Source: Pseudoalteromonas sp. GCY
GTDB taxonomy: Bacteria; Pseudomonadota; Gammaproteobacteria; Enterobacterales; Alteromonadaceae
Assembly (NCBI RefSeq): GCF_016695175.1
Contig: NZ_CP068022.1
Span: 1,164,001-1,228,000 of the forward strand
DNA length: 64,000 bases
Direction of reading: 5' to 3'
Shown here in pieces: positions 8,894-16,576 of this stretch. Both the position numbers and the translations under genes were made by a program. How positions within the stretch are numbered: position 1 is the stretch's first letter; each line of letters begins with the position of its first letter. The notes below the pieces were generated by a model. It was not told where the DNA came from and searched no databases. It worked only from the letters and a program-made list of their open reading frames with translations.

Positions 8894-10181
8894 TAGCCTC
8901 GTTCGCATGACCATTTTTCAACTCGCAGCCATTTTATTCGCCACACTTGGTGTGTTGGGCTTTCTCCACAGCTACGTCTTTTTGTTTAGTGGTTTATCCA
9001 TTGCGATTGCAGTCCTATTCACAGTGCTGTCTATTGCCACACTGAAAAGACAAAAACAACAATTCGAAGAGGTGTTTACTGCGCTCAAGTATCAAGATGG
9101 CAGCTTTAGAATTGATAATAAGCACCCAATAAGTAAGCAAGCACTTACAACCTGTAACGAGCTTATTCAGAAAGCTCAGCAAGATAAAACCAAGCAGGCA
9201 GAGCTCGTCACCACTTACGAAACCATGCTACAACACATAGAAGCAGGTCTGATCCTTATCAAAAATGGCCACACCATTTTGATTTGTAATAACAGTGCAA
9301 AGCAATTATTGGATATTCGCGGCGCAGAGTCTGGACACTCACTACTTGCAGCACACCCAGAACTTGAACAAGCCAAAGTAGGTAGTCACATCGCCAAAGA
9401 CTTACTATTTAAATATTTTACGTTTTCCAATCAAGGCAATCAGTACCAACTTTGGCTTTTCACCGCAATTTCAGAGCAGCTAGAGAGCACCCAAATCGAA
9501 TCTTGGCAAAAGCTGATCCGAGTGCTTATCCATGAAATAGGAAACTCCGTCGCACCGATTTATTCGCTCTCAAATACGCTAGTTAATATCACCAATAATC
9601 AGTTAGCCGAAGCGGTGACAGACCAAGAACTTGTCGAAGACTATCTGCAAAGCCTGCAAGCGATTGGTATTAGAAGCCAGTCTTTACTTGGCTTTATAGA
9701 TAACTACAGAAAGCTCACACATATTCCTGAACTTGACCTCCAACCGCTTGCGGTACAGACTTTATTTGACGACATTACGCCGCTGATAAAAAGCGACTTT
9801 AGTGACGCCAATATCACCCTACACTTTGACGTGACGCCCGCTGCGCTAAGCATTAATGTTGATAGAAAGATGATAGAGCAAGTGCTGCTCAATCTACTAA
9901 ATAACGCCAAAGATGCCATGAAAAATAACAACCAAGAAAAAATAGTGACTGTATCAGCAACGATTAATCGCTACGGCAAATGTGAGATCAAAGTTGCTGA
10001 TAACGGGGAAGGAATAGAGCCCAGCGCACTTGATAAAATATTCGTACCATTTTTTACCACAAAATCTCATGGCTCTGGAATTGGACTTGCACTCAGCCAG
10101 CAAATTATCCATCGCCACAAAGGGCGGATCAGCGCAACCTCTGAAGTAGGGAAAGGAAGCTGCTTTAGTGTCTTGCTTTAG
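8883..10181 (+). CDS. NtrY-like sensor histidine kinase
   Basis: About 432 residues starting at the ATG at 8883 (GGAG seven bases upstream), overlapping the regulator gene by 11 bp. Two N-terminal transmembrane helices (about 8-55) with almost no periplasmic loop suggest sensing in or near the membrane. Then come a PAS-like region with an ETMLQHIEAGLILI segment, an H-box VLIHEIGNSVAPI with the phospho-acceptor His, and an HATPase domain with N-box NLLNNAKDAM, G1 VADNGEGI, and FVPFFTTKSHGSGIGLAL. Cognate partner of the upstream NtrC-type regulator. The architecture resembles sensors of envelope-active peptides; inference only. Confidence 0.92.
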   Translation: MWNNSLVRMTIFQLAAILFATLGVLGFLHSYVFLFSGLSIAIAVLFTVLSIATLKRQKQQFEEVFTALKYQDGSFRIDNKHPISKQALTTCNELIQKAQQDKTKQAELVTTYETMLQHIEAGLILIKNGHTILICNNSAKQLLDIRGAESGHSLLAAHPELEQAKVGSHIAKDLLFKYFTFSNQGNQYQLWLFTAISEQLESTQIESWQKLIRVLIHEIGNSVAPIYSLSNTLVNITNNQLAEAVTDQELVEDYLQSLQAIGIRSQSLLGFIDNYRKLTHIPELDLQPLAVQTLFDDITPLIKSDFSDANITLHFDVTPAALSINVDRKMIEQVLLNLLNNAKDAMKNNNQEKIVTVSATINRYGKCEIKVADNGEGIEPSALDKIFVPFFTTKSHGSGIGLALSQQIIHRHKGRISATSEVGKGSCFSVLL

Positions 10182-10228
10182 TGCTTTTCTTTTTGTTAAA
10201 GAAAAATAGCAACAACAAGGAATTAGTC

Positions 10229-10831
10229 ATGAAACTTCCACTTATCGATAACGCCGAGGCAGAGTATATTCCAGCGTTTCTTACCAAGGCAGAAAGCCAT
10301 TCACTGTATCAGTGGTTAATCAAGCACTGTGATTTATCTCAGCCTGAAATCATCACCTTGCCTAACGGTGAAAATACAGAGATTAGACCCTGGAAAATGA
10401 TGTTTGTAGAGCCAAGGCTCGAAGATCCAGCGGTGTTTCCTAGCTATCATGGTAGACGCCAAGCTTGGCCTGATTTGATTGCATTGATACAGCAGCGATT
10501 ACAGACTCAAATAGGTATCGAATTTAGCGTCTGTGTCTGTATTTTTTATCCAGATGGTGAAGAGTATATGGACTTTCACAGTGATCTGTCCGCATTTGGG
10601 CCAACTAATGTTATCGCTTCTCTGAGCTTAGGTGCCGAGCGCTTGTTTCAAGTTCGTCATCAAGAAAATCCCGATGAGAAATTTGAACAGCAGCTAGAAG
10701 ACGGTTCGTTATTCATCATGGGAAATGGCTTTCAAACGCAGTTCCAACATGCCGTACCTCCTGCACCTAAAGAGATTGGTGCTAGATTCAATCTGACCTT
10801 TAGGCAGTTTACTTGGCCCAATATTACGTAG
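10229..10831 (+). CDS. AlkB-like 2-oxoglutarate/Fe(II) dioxygenase
   Basis: 200 residues from the ATG at 10229 (AAGG upstream). The iron facial triad is visible as His117-x-Asp119 (DFHSD) and His174 (QHAV), with Arg186 (ARFNLTFR) for 2-oxoglutarate. A FYPDGEEYMDFHSD lead and SLGAERLF segment are typical of AlkB homologues, which remove alkyl groups from damaged nucleic acid bases by oxidative demethylation. It lies 47 bp after the kinase gene and 7 bp before the amidase gene, so it may be read through from the kinase. Whether the substrate is DNA, RNA or protein cannot be told. Confidence 0.85.
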   Translation: MKLPLIDNAEAEYIPAFLTKAESHSLYQWLIKHCDLSQPEIITLPNGENTEIRPWKMMFVEPRLEDPAVFPSYHGRRQAWPDLIALIQQRLQTQIGIEFSVCVCIFYPDGEEYMDFHSDLSAFGPTNVIASLSLGAERLFQVRHQENPDEKFEQQLEDGSLFIMGNGFQTQFQHAVPPAPKEIGARFNLTFRQFTWPNIT

Positions 10832-10838
10832 GTGAACG

Positions 10839-11558
10839 ATGAAAGTGGGGTTTTATCAATTTGCAGTCAACTATGGCGACCCTCAGTGCAACCGGACAAC
10901 CATAGAAAAAACTTTATCACAGGCTGACTTTGATCTCATCGTCTTACCCGAATTATGTACTTCAGGTAGCCTCTTTCTTTGCCACACTCATATGGAGGAA
11001 ATGGCAGAGGAGTTATCCAACAGCACAACTATCAGCCTGCTTCAATCTATCGCACAACAGCAACACGGTACTATTATTGCTGGCATCATTGAAAAGGCAG
11101 GCTGTGAGCACTTTAATAGTGCTGCTATAGTGGGCCCAGAAGGGATTGTTGGCGTACATCGCAAGATTTTTTTAGCGCCGCCCGATAAGCGCTTTTTTCA
11201 ATCAGGTAATGCATTCAAAGTGCACGAAGTAATGGGTATTAAAGTGGGTATTTTATTATGCTACGACATCTGGTTTGAAGAGGGGCTGACGCAACTCACC
11301 GAGCAGGGCGTACAGCTCATTGTGAACCCTTCAAATTATTGTGGCGAAGACAGCCTTGATACAATCATAAAACAAGCCAAGAAGTATAAAGTCCATATTA
11401 TGTCAGCCAATCGCCTAGGAATGGACCACTGCAATGACACGGGAATTCAATTTATCGGCCAAAGCCTTCTTGTGAACCCTAATGGCGAGGTACTTATACT
11501 CGGCGATGCTAAGGAGCAGCTTATCACAACCGAAATAGACTTCTTGACCCCGTCATAA
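10839..11558 (+). CDS. Nitrilase-superfamily amidohydrolase
   Basis: 239 residues with the full carbon-nitrogen hydrolase triad: Glu38 (LPELCTSG), Lys109 (HRKIFL) and Cys141 (LLCYDIWF). Family members hydrolyse non-peptide C-N bonds such as omega-amides, carbamoyl groups or deaminated glutathione. The substrate cannot be assigned; the Glu-Leu-Cys and Cys-Tyr-Asp-Ile-Trp contexts fit the amidase rather than the true nitrilase branch. It follows the AlkB-like gene by 7 bp and probably shares its transcript. Cytosolic. Confidence 0.85.
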   Translation: MKVGFYQFAVNYGDPQCNRTTIEKTLSQADFDLIVLPELCTSGSLFLCHTHMEEMAEELSNSTTISLLQSIAQQQHGTIIAGIIEKAGCEHFNSAAIVGPEGIVGVHRKIFLAPPDKRFFQSGNAFKVHEVMGIKVGILLCYDIWFEEGLTQLTEQGVQLIVNPSNYCGEDSLDTIIKQAKKYKVHIMSANRLGMDHCNDTGIQFIGQSLLVNPNGEVLILGDAKEQLITTEIDFLTPS

Positions 11559-11602
11559 AGGTAACGAGAATTATCACCGTCAGAAGCTGCTCAATTTTGG
11601 TT

Positions 11603-11630
11603 TTGCATCCACTGCAATTCTTGATATTAT
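11603..11630 (+). promoter_or_regulatory. Sigma-70-like promoter for the mntP leader
   Basis: TTGCAT (11603-11608), 16-bp spacer and TATTAT (11625-11630) with an upstream TG. The predicted start near 11637 sits just ahead of the riboswitch core. Confidence 0.55.
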
Positions 11631-11636
11631 CGCAAC

Positions 11637-11800
11637 TCGTTGGGGAGTAGCCTGCTTCCAATGCTCGGAAGAGTTCGTATCAACATAATTGGCCACATGC
11701 CATGGTGCGGACACCTCTCGGTTGGCGAGACCATCGATATATCCATGCCTGTGGTCGGGCGTGTGGATGTATCGTGGACTCAAATCGCCCGACCGGAGCA
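11637..11800 (+). ncRNA. yybP-ykoY Mn2+ riboswitch in the mntP leader
   Basis: The leader carries the hallmark GGGGAGTAG (11642-11650) of the yybP-ykoY class and lies directly in front of an mntP gene, its usual partner in gammaproteobacteria. A strong helix pairs GGTCGGGCG (11753-11761) with CGCCCGACC (11786-11794) and abuts the GGAG ribosome site at 11795-11798, so translation control is plausible. The class binds Mn2+ and turns the exporter on in excess metal. Boundaries are approximate. Confidence 0.85.
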
Positions 11801-11806
11801 ATGTAA

Positions 11807-12370
11807 ATGAATTTCGTCACCCTGCTACTGTTAGCATATGCCATGTCTACCGATGCGTTTGCCGCTGCAATCGGTAAAGGCGCTAGCCTAAAATCACCTC
11901 GGCTTACCGAAGCCATAAAAATCGGCCTCATTTTTGGGGTTATTGAAGCTAGTACACCACTGATTGGTTGGTTAATAGGACAATCTGCAGCTGGTTATGT
12001 CGAGGCTTGGGATCACTGGATTGCCTTTTTCTTACTGTTAGGACTTGGCGCCCATATGATTTATGAGAGTCTCAAGGGTGATGACGATGCGCCAACACAA
12101 CACGCAAAACAACCTTGGTTAAAAACCATTATCACAGCGTTTGGCACCAGTATTGATGCAATGGCTGTCGGTGTCAGTCTCGCATTTGTTGATGTGAATA
12201 TATGGCTCGCCGCTGCGCTCATCGGCCTTGCCACCACCATGATGGTAACAATTGGTGTGATGATTGGGCATTCGGCTGGAAAGTTTCTTGGTAGTCGAGC
12301 TGAAACCTTTGGTGGAGTGATCTTAATCTGTGTGGGAACTTGGTTGCTATATAGCCACCTTTCGATTTAA
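11807..12370 (+). CDS. mntP: Mn2+ efflux pump MntP
   Basis: 187 residues, six predicted transmembrane helices in two homologous halves. Each half carries an acidic membrane motif: [12 protein letters not shown] near the N-terminus and [15 protein letters not shown] in the middle, as in the MntP/YebN family. The protein exports manganese across the inner membrane. GGAG eight bases upstream decides the start, and the preceding leader is a Mn riboswitch, so expression should rise with manganese. A hairpin follows the stop at 12380-12399. Confidence 0.95.
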   Translation: MNFVTLLLLAYAMSTDAFAAAIGKGASLKSPRLTEAIKIGLIFGVIEASTPLIGWLIGQSAAGYVEAWDHWIAFFLLLGLGAHMIYESLKGDDDAPTQHAKQPWLKTIITAFGTSIDAMAVGVSLAFVDVNIWLAAALIGLATTMMVTIGVMIGHSAGKFLGSRAETFGGVILICVGTWLLYSHLSI

Positions 12371-12374
12371 TCGC

Positions 12375-12399
12375 AAAAAGAGCGGTATATTTACCGCTC
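12375..12399 (-). terminator. Intrinsic terminator of the small lysine-rich gene
   Basis: On the minus strand GAGCGGTA/TACCGCTC (12399-12380) is followed by five T residues (12379-12375). The same hairpin lies 10 bp after the mntP stop, so it may slow transcription from both sides. Confidence 0.75.
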
Positions 12400-12436
12400 A
12401 CTTACTTAATACCCTTTACGTTAGGGCTAATGGCTT

Positions 12437-12553
12437 TTAAGCCTTTTTAATCGCTTTTTTCAGCTTTTTGATTTTCGCTTCATGCTTTTCAATCTTTGCT
12501 TTACGCGCTTTCAGCTCTTTTTTAAGCGCTTTAACATCGCTTTTCTTCGCCAT
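12437..12553 (-). CDS. 38-residue lysine/alanine-rich helical protein
   Basis: A short gene with a strong signal: ATG at 12553 behind AAAGGAGA with a six-base gap, 38 codons, TAA, then an intrinsic terminator. The product begins MAKKSDVKALKKELKARKAK; 18 of its 38 residues are Lys and the only acidic residues are Asp6 and Glu13, 22 and 25, so it is strongly basic. A heptad-like pattern of Leu, Ile and Ala suggests one amphipathic helix or coiled coil. It converges on mntP. I do not recognise a family; nucleic-acid or ribosome binding is a guess from charge alone. Confidence 0.75.
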   Translation of the reverse strand: MAKKSDVKALKKELKARKAKIEKHEAKIKKLKKAIKKA

Positions 12554-12806
12554 AACTAATCTCCTTTGGTTGTTTTGCGAACACCTACTACCATAGCAAA
12601 GTGACTGACAATATCAAACTACACCTGCGTTACCCGCCATATAAGAGTGGTAATTTTGACCAAATACTATTTTTTGCAACTAAATATTAGTAAATAAATA
12701 GACCAAATCGATATTATAAAATACTAACCATTTGTTTTATATGTGATTTAATATTGGCTTGGTTGTTGCTACTCTAACCACAAATCAAGAGAACGGAACC
12801 AACCAT

Positions 12807-13484
12807 ATGTCTGTACCATTAAAAGATAGACCTCTCGAATCCGTCAGGGAAGAGGTGATTGACCAGTTAATTCTAAATTACAGCCACGGTGAGCTTTCGG
12901 CTGATGCATTCGAGAGACGATTAGATCAAGCATACGACCTGAACGAACAAGAACAAATTGCAGCACTTAGTGCTGATTTACCGCTCAAGTCGGATGCAAG
13001 ATATCACAGCGAAAAAGCAGCTCGTTTGGGTCCAAAATTTACCTCAAGCCTAGATGGTGCTGAGGCAATAAGCATTACCTCTATACTTAGTTCCAACCAT
13101 CGCAGTGGCGAGTGGGTCGTACCTAAAGAGATCCACCTAAAAAACTACCTTGGCAGCTTGGAACTAGATTTTAGCAACGCAATTTTTAGTCACCCTGAAG
13201 TACATATTTATATAGATTGCATTTTAGGCAGTGACGAAATTTTTGTACCAGACACGGTCGATGTCGTCACCGATATTCGTAATATTATGGGTTCAGTAGA
13301 AAACACAAGAAATACGCTTGCATCTGCAGGGCAGGTGAAACAGCGTCCACGAATTTATATTCACGGCAGAATGATTTTGGGTAGCATTGAAGTTAGTGTA
13401 AAGCGCTCGATTAAAGCACAAATAAAGCAATTTGCCGACGGCCTTAAATCCCTATTTAGTGACGGCACGAAATCCAAAAGCTGA
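12807..13484 (+). CDS. DUF1707 / LiaF-like C-terminal domain protein
   Basis: About 225 residues from the ATG at 12807. The N-terminus (PLESVREEVIDQLILNYSHG through ALSADLPLK) is a DUF1707-type helical module; the C-terminal half (about 90-200) resembles the LiaF/YvqF beta-helix domain, with ISITSILSSNHRSGEW and LGSLELDFSNA. No transmembrane helix is visible, so unlike LiaF it is probably soluble or membrane-associated. Family members modulate cell-envelope stress signalling. A TTG 48 bp upstream could extend it, but the AT-rich leader makes the ATG more likely. Confidence 0.75.
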   Translation: MSVPLKDRPLESVREEVIDQLILNYSHGELSADAFERRLDQAYDLNEQEQIAALSADLPLKSDARYHSEKAARLGPKFTSSLDGAEAISITSILSSNHRSGEWVVPKEIHLKNYLGSLELDFSNAIFSHPEVHIYIDCILGSDEIFVPDTVDVVTDIRNIMGSVENTRNTLASAGQVKQRPRIYIHGRMILGSIEVSVKRSIKAQIKQFADGLKSLFSDGTKSKS

Positions 13485-13493
13485 AGCTTAATA

Positions 13494-13528
13494 AAAAAAC
13501 CCCTTGGCATCAAGTTCAGGGGTTTTTT
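13494..13528. terminator. Bidirectional intrinsic terminator
   Basis: AAAAAACCCCT (13494-13504) and AGGGGTTTTTT (13518-13528) form a long stem with A and T tracts on both sides, between the converging DUF1707 and M3 peptidase genes. Confidence 0.92.
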
Positions 13529-13554
13529 ATTATCCGAATAGCAGAGTAAACTTT

Positions 13555-15720
13555 TTACTTCTCTACAGGAAAGCCTCTATCACGCATCAGCGCCTCAACT
13601 TCAGCGTCACGACCTCTAAACTTGCGATACGCTTGTGCTGGATCCATTGAGTTGCGAACTGAGAATAGGTAATCCACTAAACGCTGTGCAACGTCTTTGT
13701 CGTAGAAGCCACCTGGCGCTTCTGCAAACGCTTCTGCTGCATCAGAAGTTAATACCTCAGCCCACAGGTAACCGTAGTAACCCGCTGAATAACCTTCACC
13801 TGAGAATACGTGACCAAAGTGAGTAGTGCGGTGACGCATCACTACCTCGTCCGGCATGCCGAGCGCACCTAACTGAGACTTTTCGAATGCAACAGGGTCG
13901 CCAATCTTGTCAGGATCTGTGGTATGGAAAAGCATATCCATGATAGCCGAGCCAAGGTATTCAGTCGTCGCGAAGCCTTGGTTAAAGGTTGCTGACTTCT
14001 TGATTTTCTCGATTAGCGCTTTAGGCATAGGTTTGCCTGTTTTATAGTGAACTAAGTAACGATTGATCACCTCGTCCGTTGCCAACCAACGCTCCAATAA
14101 CTGAGATTGGAACTCGGTGTAGTCGCGCACGCCAGAGTTTGAACTTGGGTACTTCACGTTTGATGAAAGCGCATGCAGCGCGTGACCAAACTCGTGGAAA
14201 TAGGTTTCTGCATCTGACCAAGAAATCAAGGTCGCTTCACCTTCTGGTGCTTTCACAAAGTTTGAGTTGTTTGAGCTAAGCACATTTGTTTTGCCATCAA
14301 ATGTTGTATGGCTACGATATGATAAGGCCCACGCACCTGAGCGTTTACCTTTACGTGCGAACGGGTCTAAATACCAAAGGCCGATATTATCACCTGTGGT
14401 TTTGTCAGTTACTTCCCAAACACGAACGTCAGGGTGGAATACAGGCACCGAGCCCTTAGGCACTTCGGTGAACTCAAAGTTAAACAAACGGCCTGCAACA
14501 TAGAACATTGCTTCACGCAGATTGTCTAGCTGTAAATAGGCTTTAACTTCGTTTGAATCCAATTGATATTTAGCTTGGCGAACCTTCTCGGCGTAGAAAC
14601 GGTAATCCCATGGCTTGATGGTGATATCAGCGCCTTCTTTGTCGGCGATCGCTTGCATGTCAGCAACTTCTTCTTTCACGCGTGCAATTGCTGCTGGCCA
14701 CACTTTTTTCATCAGCGCCATCGCGTTTTCAGGCTTTTTCGCCATGCGATCTTCAAGACGCCACTGCGCGTAATTATCGTAACCCAGTAAGTTAACGCGC
14801 TCATGTCTAAGCGTTAAGATGTCAGAGATAATCGCTTTGTTGTCGTACTCACCACCGTTGTTGCCGCGGTTATAGTAGTTGTTCCATACTTTCTCGCGTA
14901 ACTCACGCTCTGTTGAGTAGGTTAAAAATGGATCCATTGAAGAGCGAGAGTTTGTAATCGCGTACATATCCGCCTTGCCGCGCGCTTTTGCAGCAGCCGC
15001 TGCCGATGCAACAAACGACTCAGGCAAACCTGACAACTGCGCTTTAGTGAGGTAAACCACGTAGTTTTCTTCATCTGCAAGGACGTTATTTGCAAACTTA
15101 GTATGTAGCTTTGATAGCTCAAGATTAATGTCTGCGTAACGCTTAGCGTCTTCACCTTTTAGCGTCGCACCATTGCGGGCAAAGCCGTTATAACGCATCC
15201 AAGTGATACGCTGCTCTTCTGCCGTTAGCTTTTTATATTCAGCGCCTTCATATACTGCTTTTACGCGTTCAAAAAGCGCTTGGTTTTGGGTGATTTTAGA
15301 GCTGAACTCTGAAAACTTAGGCACAACTCGCGATTGGATTTCTCTAAACTCTGGGCTTGAAATGTTTGCACTCCAAAGACCATAGTAGGTAAAAACGCGA
15401 TCCAAAGCGGCACCCGCTCTTTCTAGTGCAACAATGGTGTTCTCAAAAGTTGGCTTAGCTGGATTGTTGGCTATTACTTCAATTTCTTTCAAATTATCAG
15501 CCATACCAATTTCAAGCGCAGCTTCTAAATCTTCAAGCTTCATTTTGTCAAAATGAGGAACGCCTTGATAAGGACCTGAAAACTCCTGCAAAAGCACGTT
15601 ATCATATTGCTTACTTTGCAGTGATTTTACTGGTTCTTGGCTTTGGTCTGCCGTGCCCGCACAACCCGCAAGGGCTAAACATACGGCTGCACTTAATAAT
15701 GTGATGGAAGGTTTGAACAT
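13555..15720 (-). CDS. dcp: M3-family peptidyl-dipeptidase (Dcp-like), lipoprotein
   Basis: 721 residues. A lipoprotein signal (LALAGC, Cys20) precedes a thimet-oligopeptidase-type catalytic domain with HEFGH at roughly residue 505 (AETYFHEFGHALHAL) and a downstream Glu for the third zinc ligand. The C-terminal EGYSAGYYGYLWAEVLTSDA segment is typical of the Dcp branch. It should trim short peptides, releasing dipeptides from C-termini, while anchored at the inner face of the outer membrane or the periplasmic inner membrane. It stands alone between a terminator and the divergent DJ-1-type gene. E. coli Dcp lacks such a lipobox. Confidence 0.92.
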   Translation of the reverse strand: MFKPSITLLSAAVCLALAGCAGTADQSQEPVKSLQSKQYDNVLLQEFSGPYQGVPHFDKMKLEDLEAALEIGMADNLKEIEVIANNPAKPTFENTIVALERAGAALDRVFTYYGLWSANISSPEFREIQSRVVPKFSEFSSKITQNQALFERVKAVYEGAEYKKLTAEEQRITWMRYNGFARNGATLKGEDAKRYADINLELSKLHTKFANNVLADEENYVVYLTKAQLSGLPESFVASAAAAAKARGKADMYAITNSRSSMDPFLTYSTERELREKVWNNYYNRGNNGGEYDNKAIISDILTLRHERVNLLGYDNYAQWRLEDRMAKKPENAMALMKKVWPAAIARVKEEVADMQAIADKEGADITIKPWDYRFYAEKVRQAKYQLDSNEVKAYLQLDNLREAMFYVAGRLFNFEFTEVPKGSVPVFHPDVRVWEVTDKTTGDNIGLWYLDPFARKGKRSGAWALSYRSHTTFDGKTNVLSSNNSNFVKAPEGEATLISWSDAETYFHEFGHALHALSSNVKYPSSNSGVRDYTEFQSQLLERWLATDEVINRYLVHYKTGKPMPKALIEKIKKSATFNQGFATTEYLGSAIMDMLFHTTDPDKIGDPVAFEKSQLGALGMPDEVVMRHRTTHFGHVFSGEGYSAGYYGYLWAEVLTSDAAEAFAEAPGGFYDKDVAQRLVDYLFSVRNSMDPAQAYRKFRGRDAEVEALMRDRGFPVEK

Positions 15721-15926
15721 ATTGTTTCATCGCTTGTTGTTATCGTGGATAAGATATTACGGATCGTCTCTAAAAGTGCAATCGCTTTGCGGGAAAAGCA
15801 AGGTTCTCTGCGATGGAGCAGAAAAGCCCGAGTTCATAATAGCTTGAAGGCAGTCAGACAAAGATTAAAAGTGTTTTTTCATGGGTTGTTACAATTTACC
15901 TTGAAAATTTAACTAAAATCAGCCAA

Positions 15927-15945
15927 GTTAGTAAAAAACTGATCT
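15927..15945 (+). repeat. Dispersed motif GTTAGTAAAANNNTGATCT, copy 1
   Basis: An exact copy of the 14-base core (TTAGTAAAA-N3-TGATC) immediately upstream of the ribosome site of the DJ-1-type gene. A one-mismatch copy lies inside that gene at 16399-16417. Confidence 0.8.
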
Positions 15946-15958
15946 GTGGGAAGAAATA

Positions 15959-16534
15959 ATGGAAGTTGGTATTTTCATCTATGACGGTGCGGAGTGTTTA
16001 GATTTTTGTGGCCCGTTTGAGGTATTCAACACCGCAAAGCGATTTATCGAGACCCCGATTAATGTCAGCCTTGTCGCGCCAAGTCATGTTCCTGTAACCT
16101 CGCGTGGCGGCATGAGCGTAAACCCCCATTACAGTATCTACTCGCATCCAAAGTTTGATTTGCTCATCGTTGTCGGCGGACTTCATCACCAAATTTGCAG
16201 TGATCACAACGTACTTAATTGGCTTGCAGAAACAGCGAATCATACCTCTCAGTGCGCATCTGTTTGTACAGGTGTATTTTTATATGCCGAAGCAGGTCTC
16301 ATTGATGGTAAGCGAGTCACCACCCACTGGCAGGATATCGACGATTTGAGAGAGCAATATCCCTCTCTTGAAGTCGTTGAGGACGTAAGGTTTATTATGG
16401 ATCAAAATTTTACTAGCTCAGCGGGTATTTCAGCAGGTATTGATATGAGTTTAGAGCTGGTGAAAAAGCGCTTTGGGCAATCTGTTGCAAGAAAAACCGC
16501 AACTCAAATGGATTATGACTGGCCTAGAAATTAA
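15959..16534 (+). CDS. DJ-1/PfpI superfamily protein
   Basis: 191 residues of the class I glutamine amidotransferase-like fold. A nucleophile-elbow Cys is at residue 103 (ASVCTGVFLYAEAGL), followed by a THW motif (KRVTTHWQDID) and a SAGISAGIDMSLELV segment. The sequence resembles isonitrile hydratase-type proteins and the sensor domain of GlxA-like AraC regulators, but no HTH follows, so it is the stand-alone form. Substrate unknown. GGGAAG precedes the ATG at 15959. Confidence 0.85.
   Translation: MEVGIFIYDGAECLDFCGPFEVFNTAKRFIETPINVSLVAPSHVPVTSRGGMSVNPHYSIYSHPKFDLLIVVGGLHHQICSDHNVLNWLAETANHTSQCASVCTGVFLYAEAGLIDGKRVTTHWQDIDDLREQYPSLEVVEDVRFIMDQNFTSSAGISAGIDMSLELVKKRFGQSVARKTATQMDYDWPRN
16399..16417 (-). 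repeat. Dispersed motif, copy 2 (one core mismatch, inside CDS)
   Basis: The minus-strand reading is GCTAGTAAAATTTTGATCC, one mismatch to the core. On the coding strand it encodes Asp-Gln-Asn-Phe-Thr-Ser in the DJ-1-type protein. Confidence 0.5.
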
Positions 16535-16559
16535 TAATGTTGAGTCTCACCATTATTAA
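16531..16559. terminator. Hairpin between converging genes
   Basis: TTAATAATG (16531-16539) pairs with CATTATTAA (16551-16559) across an 11-base loop, starting at the stop codon of the DJ-1-type gene. No T-tract follows, so its role as a terminator is uncertain. Confidence 0.4.
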
Positions 16560-16576
16560 CTCTACTACACAAAGGC

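Noticed and set aside
13755..13900. Frameshift in the M3 peptidase
   Set aside because: Long overlapping open frames suggested one, but the main frame is intact for 721 residues with all catalytic motifs; the others are shadows of GC-skewed codons.
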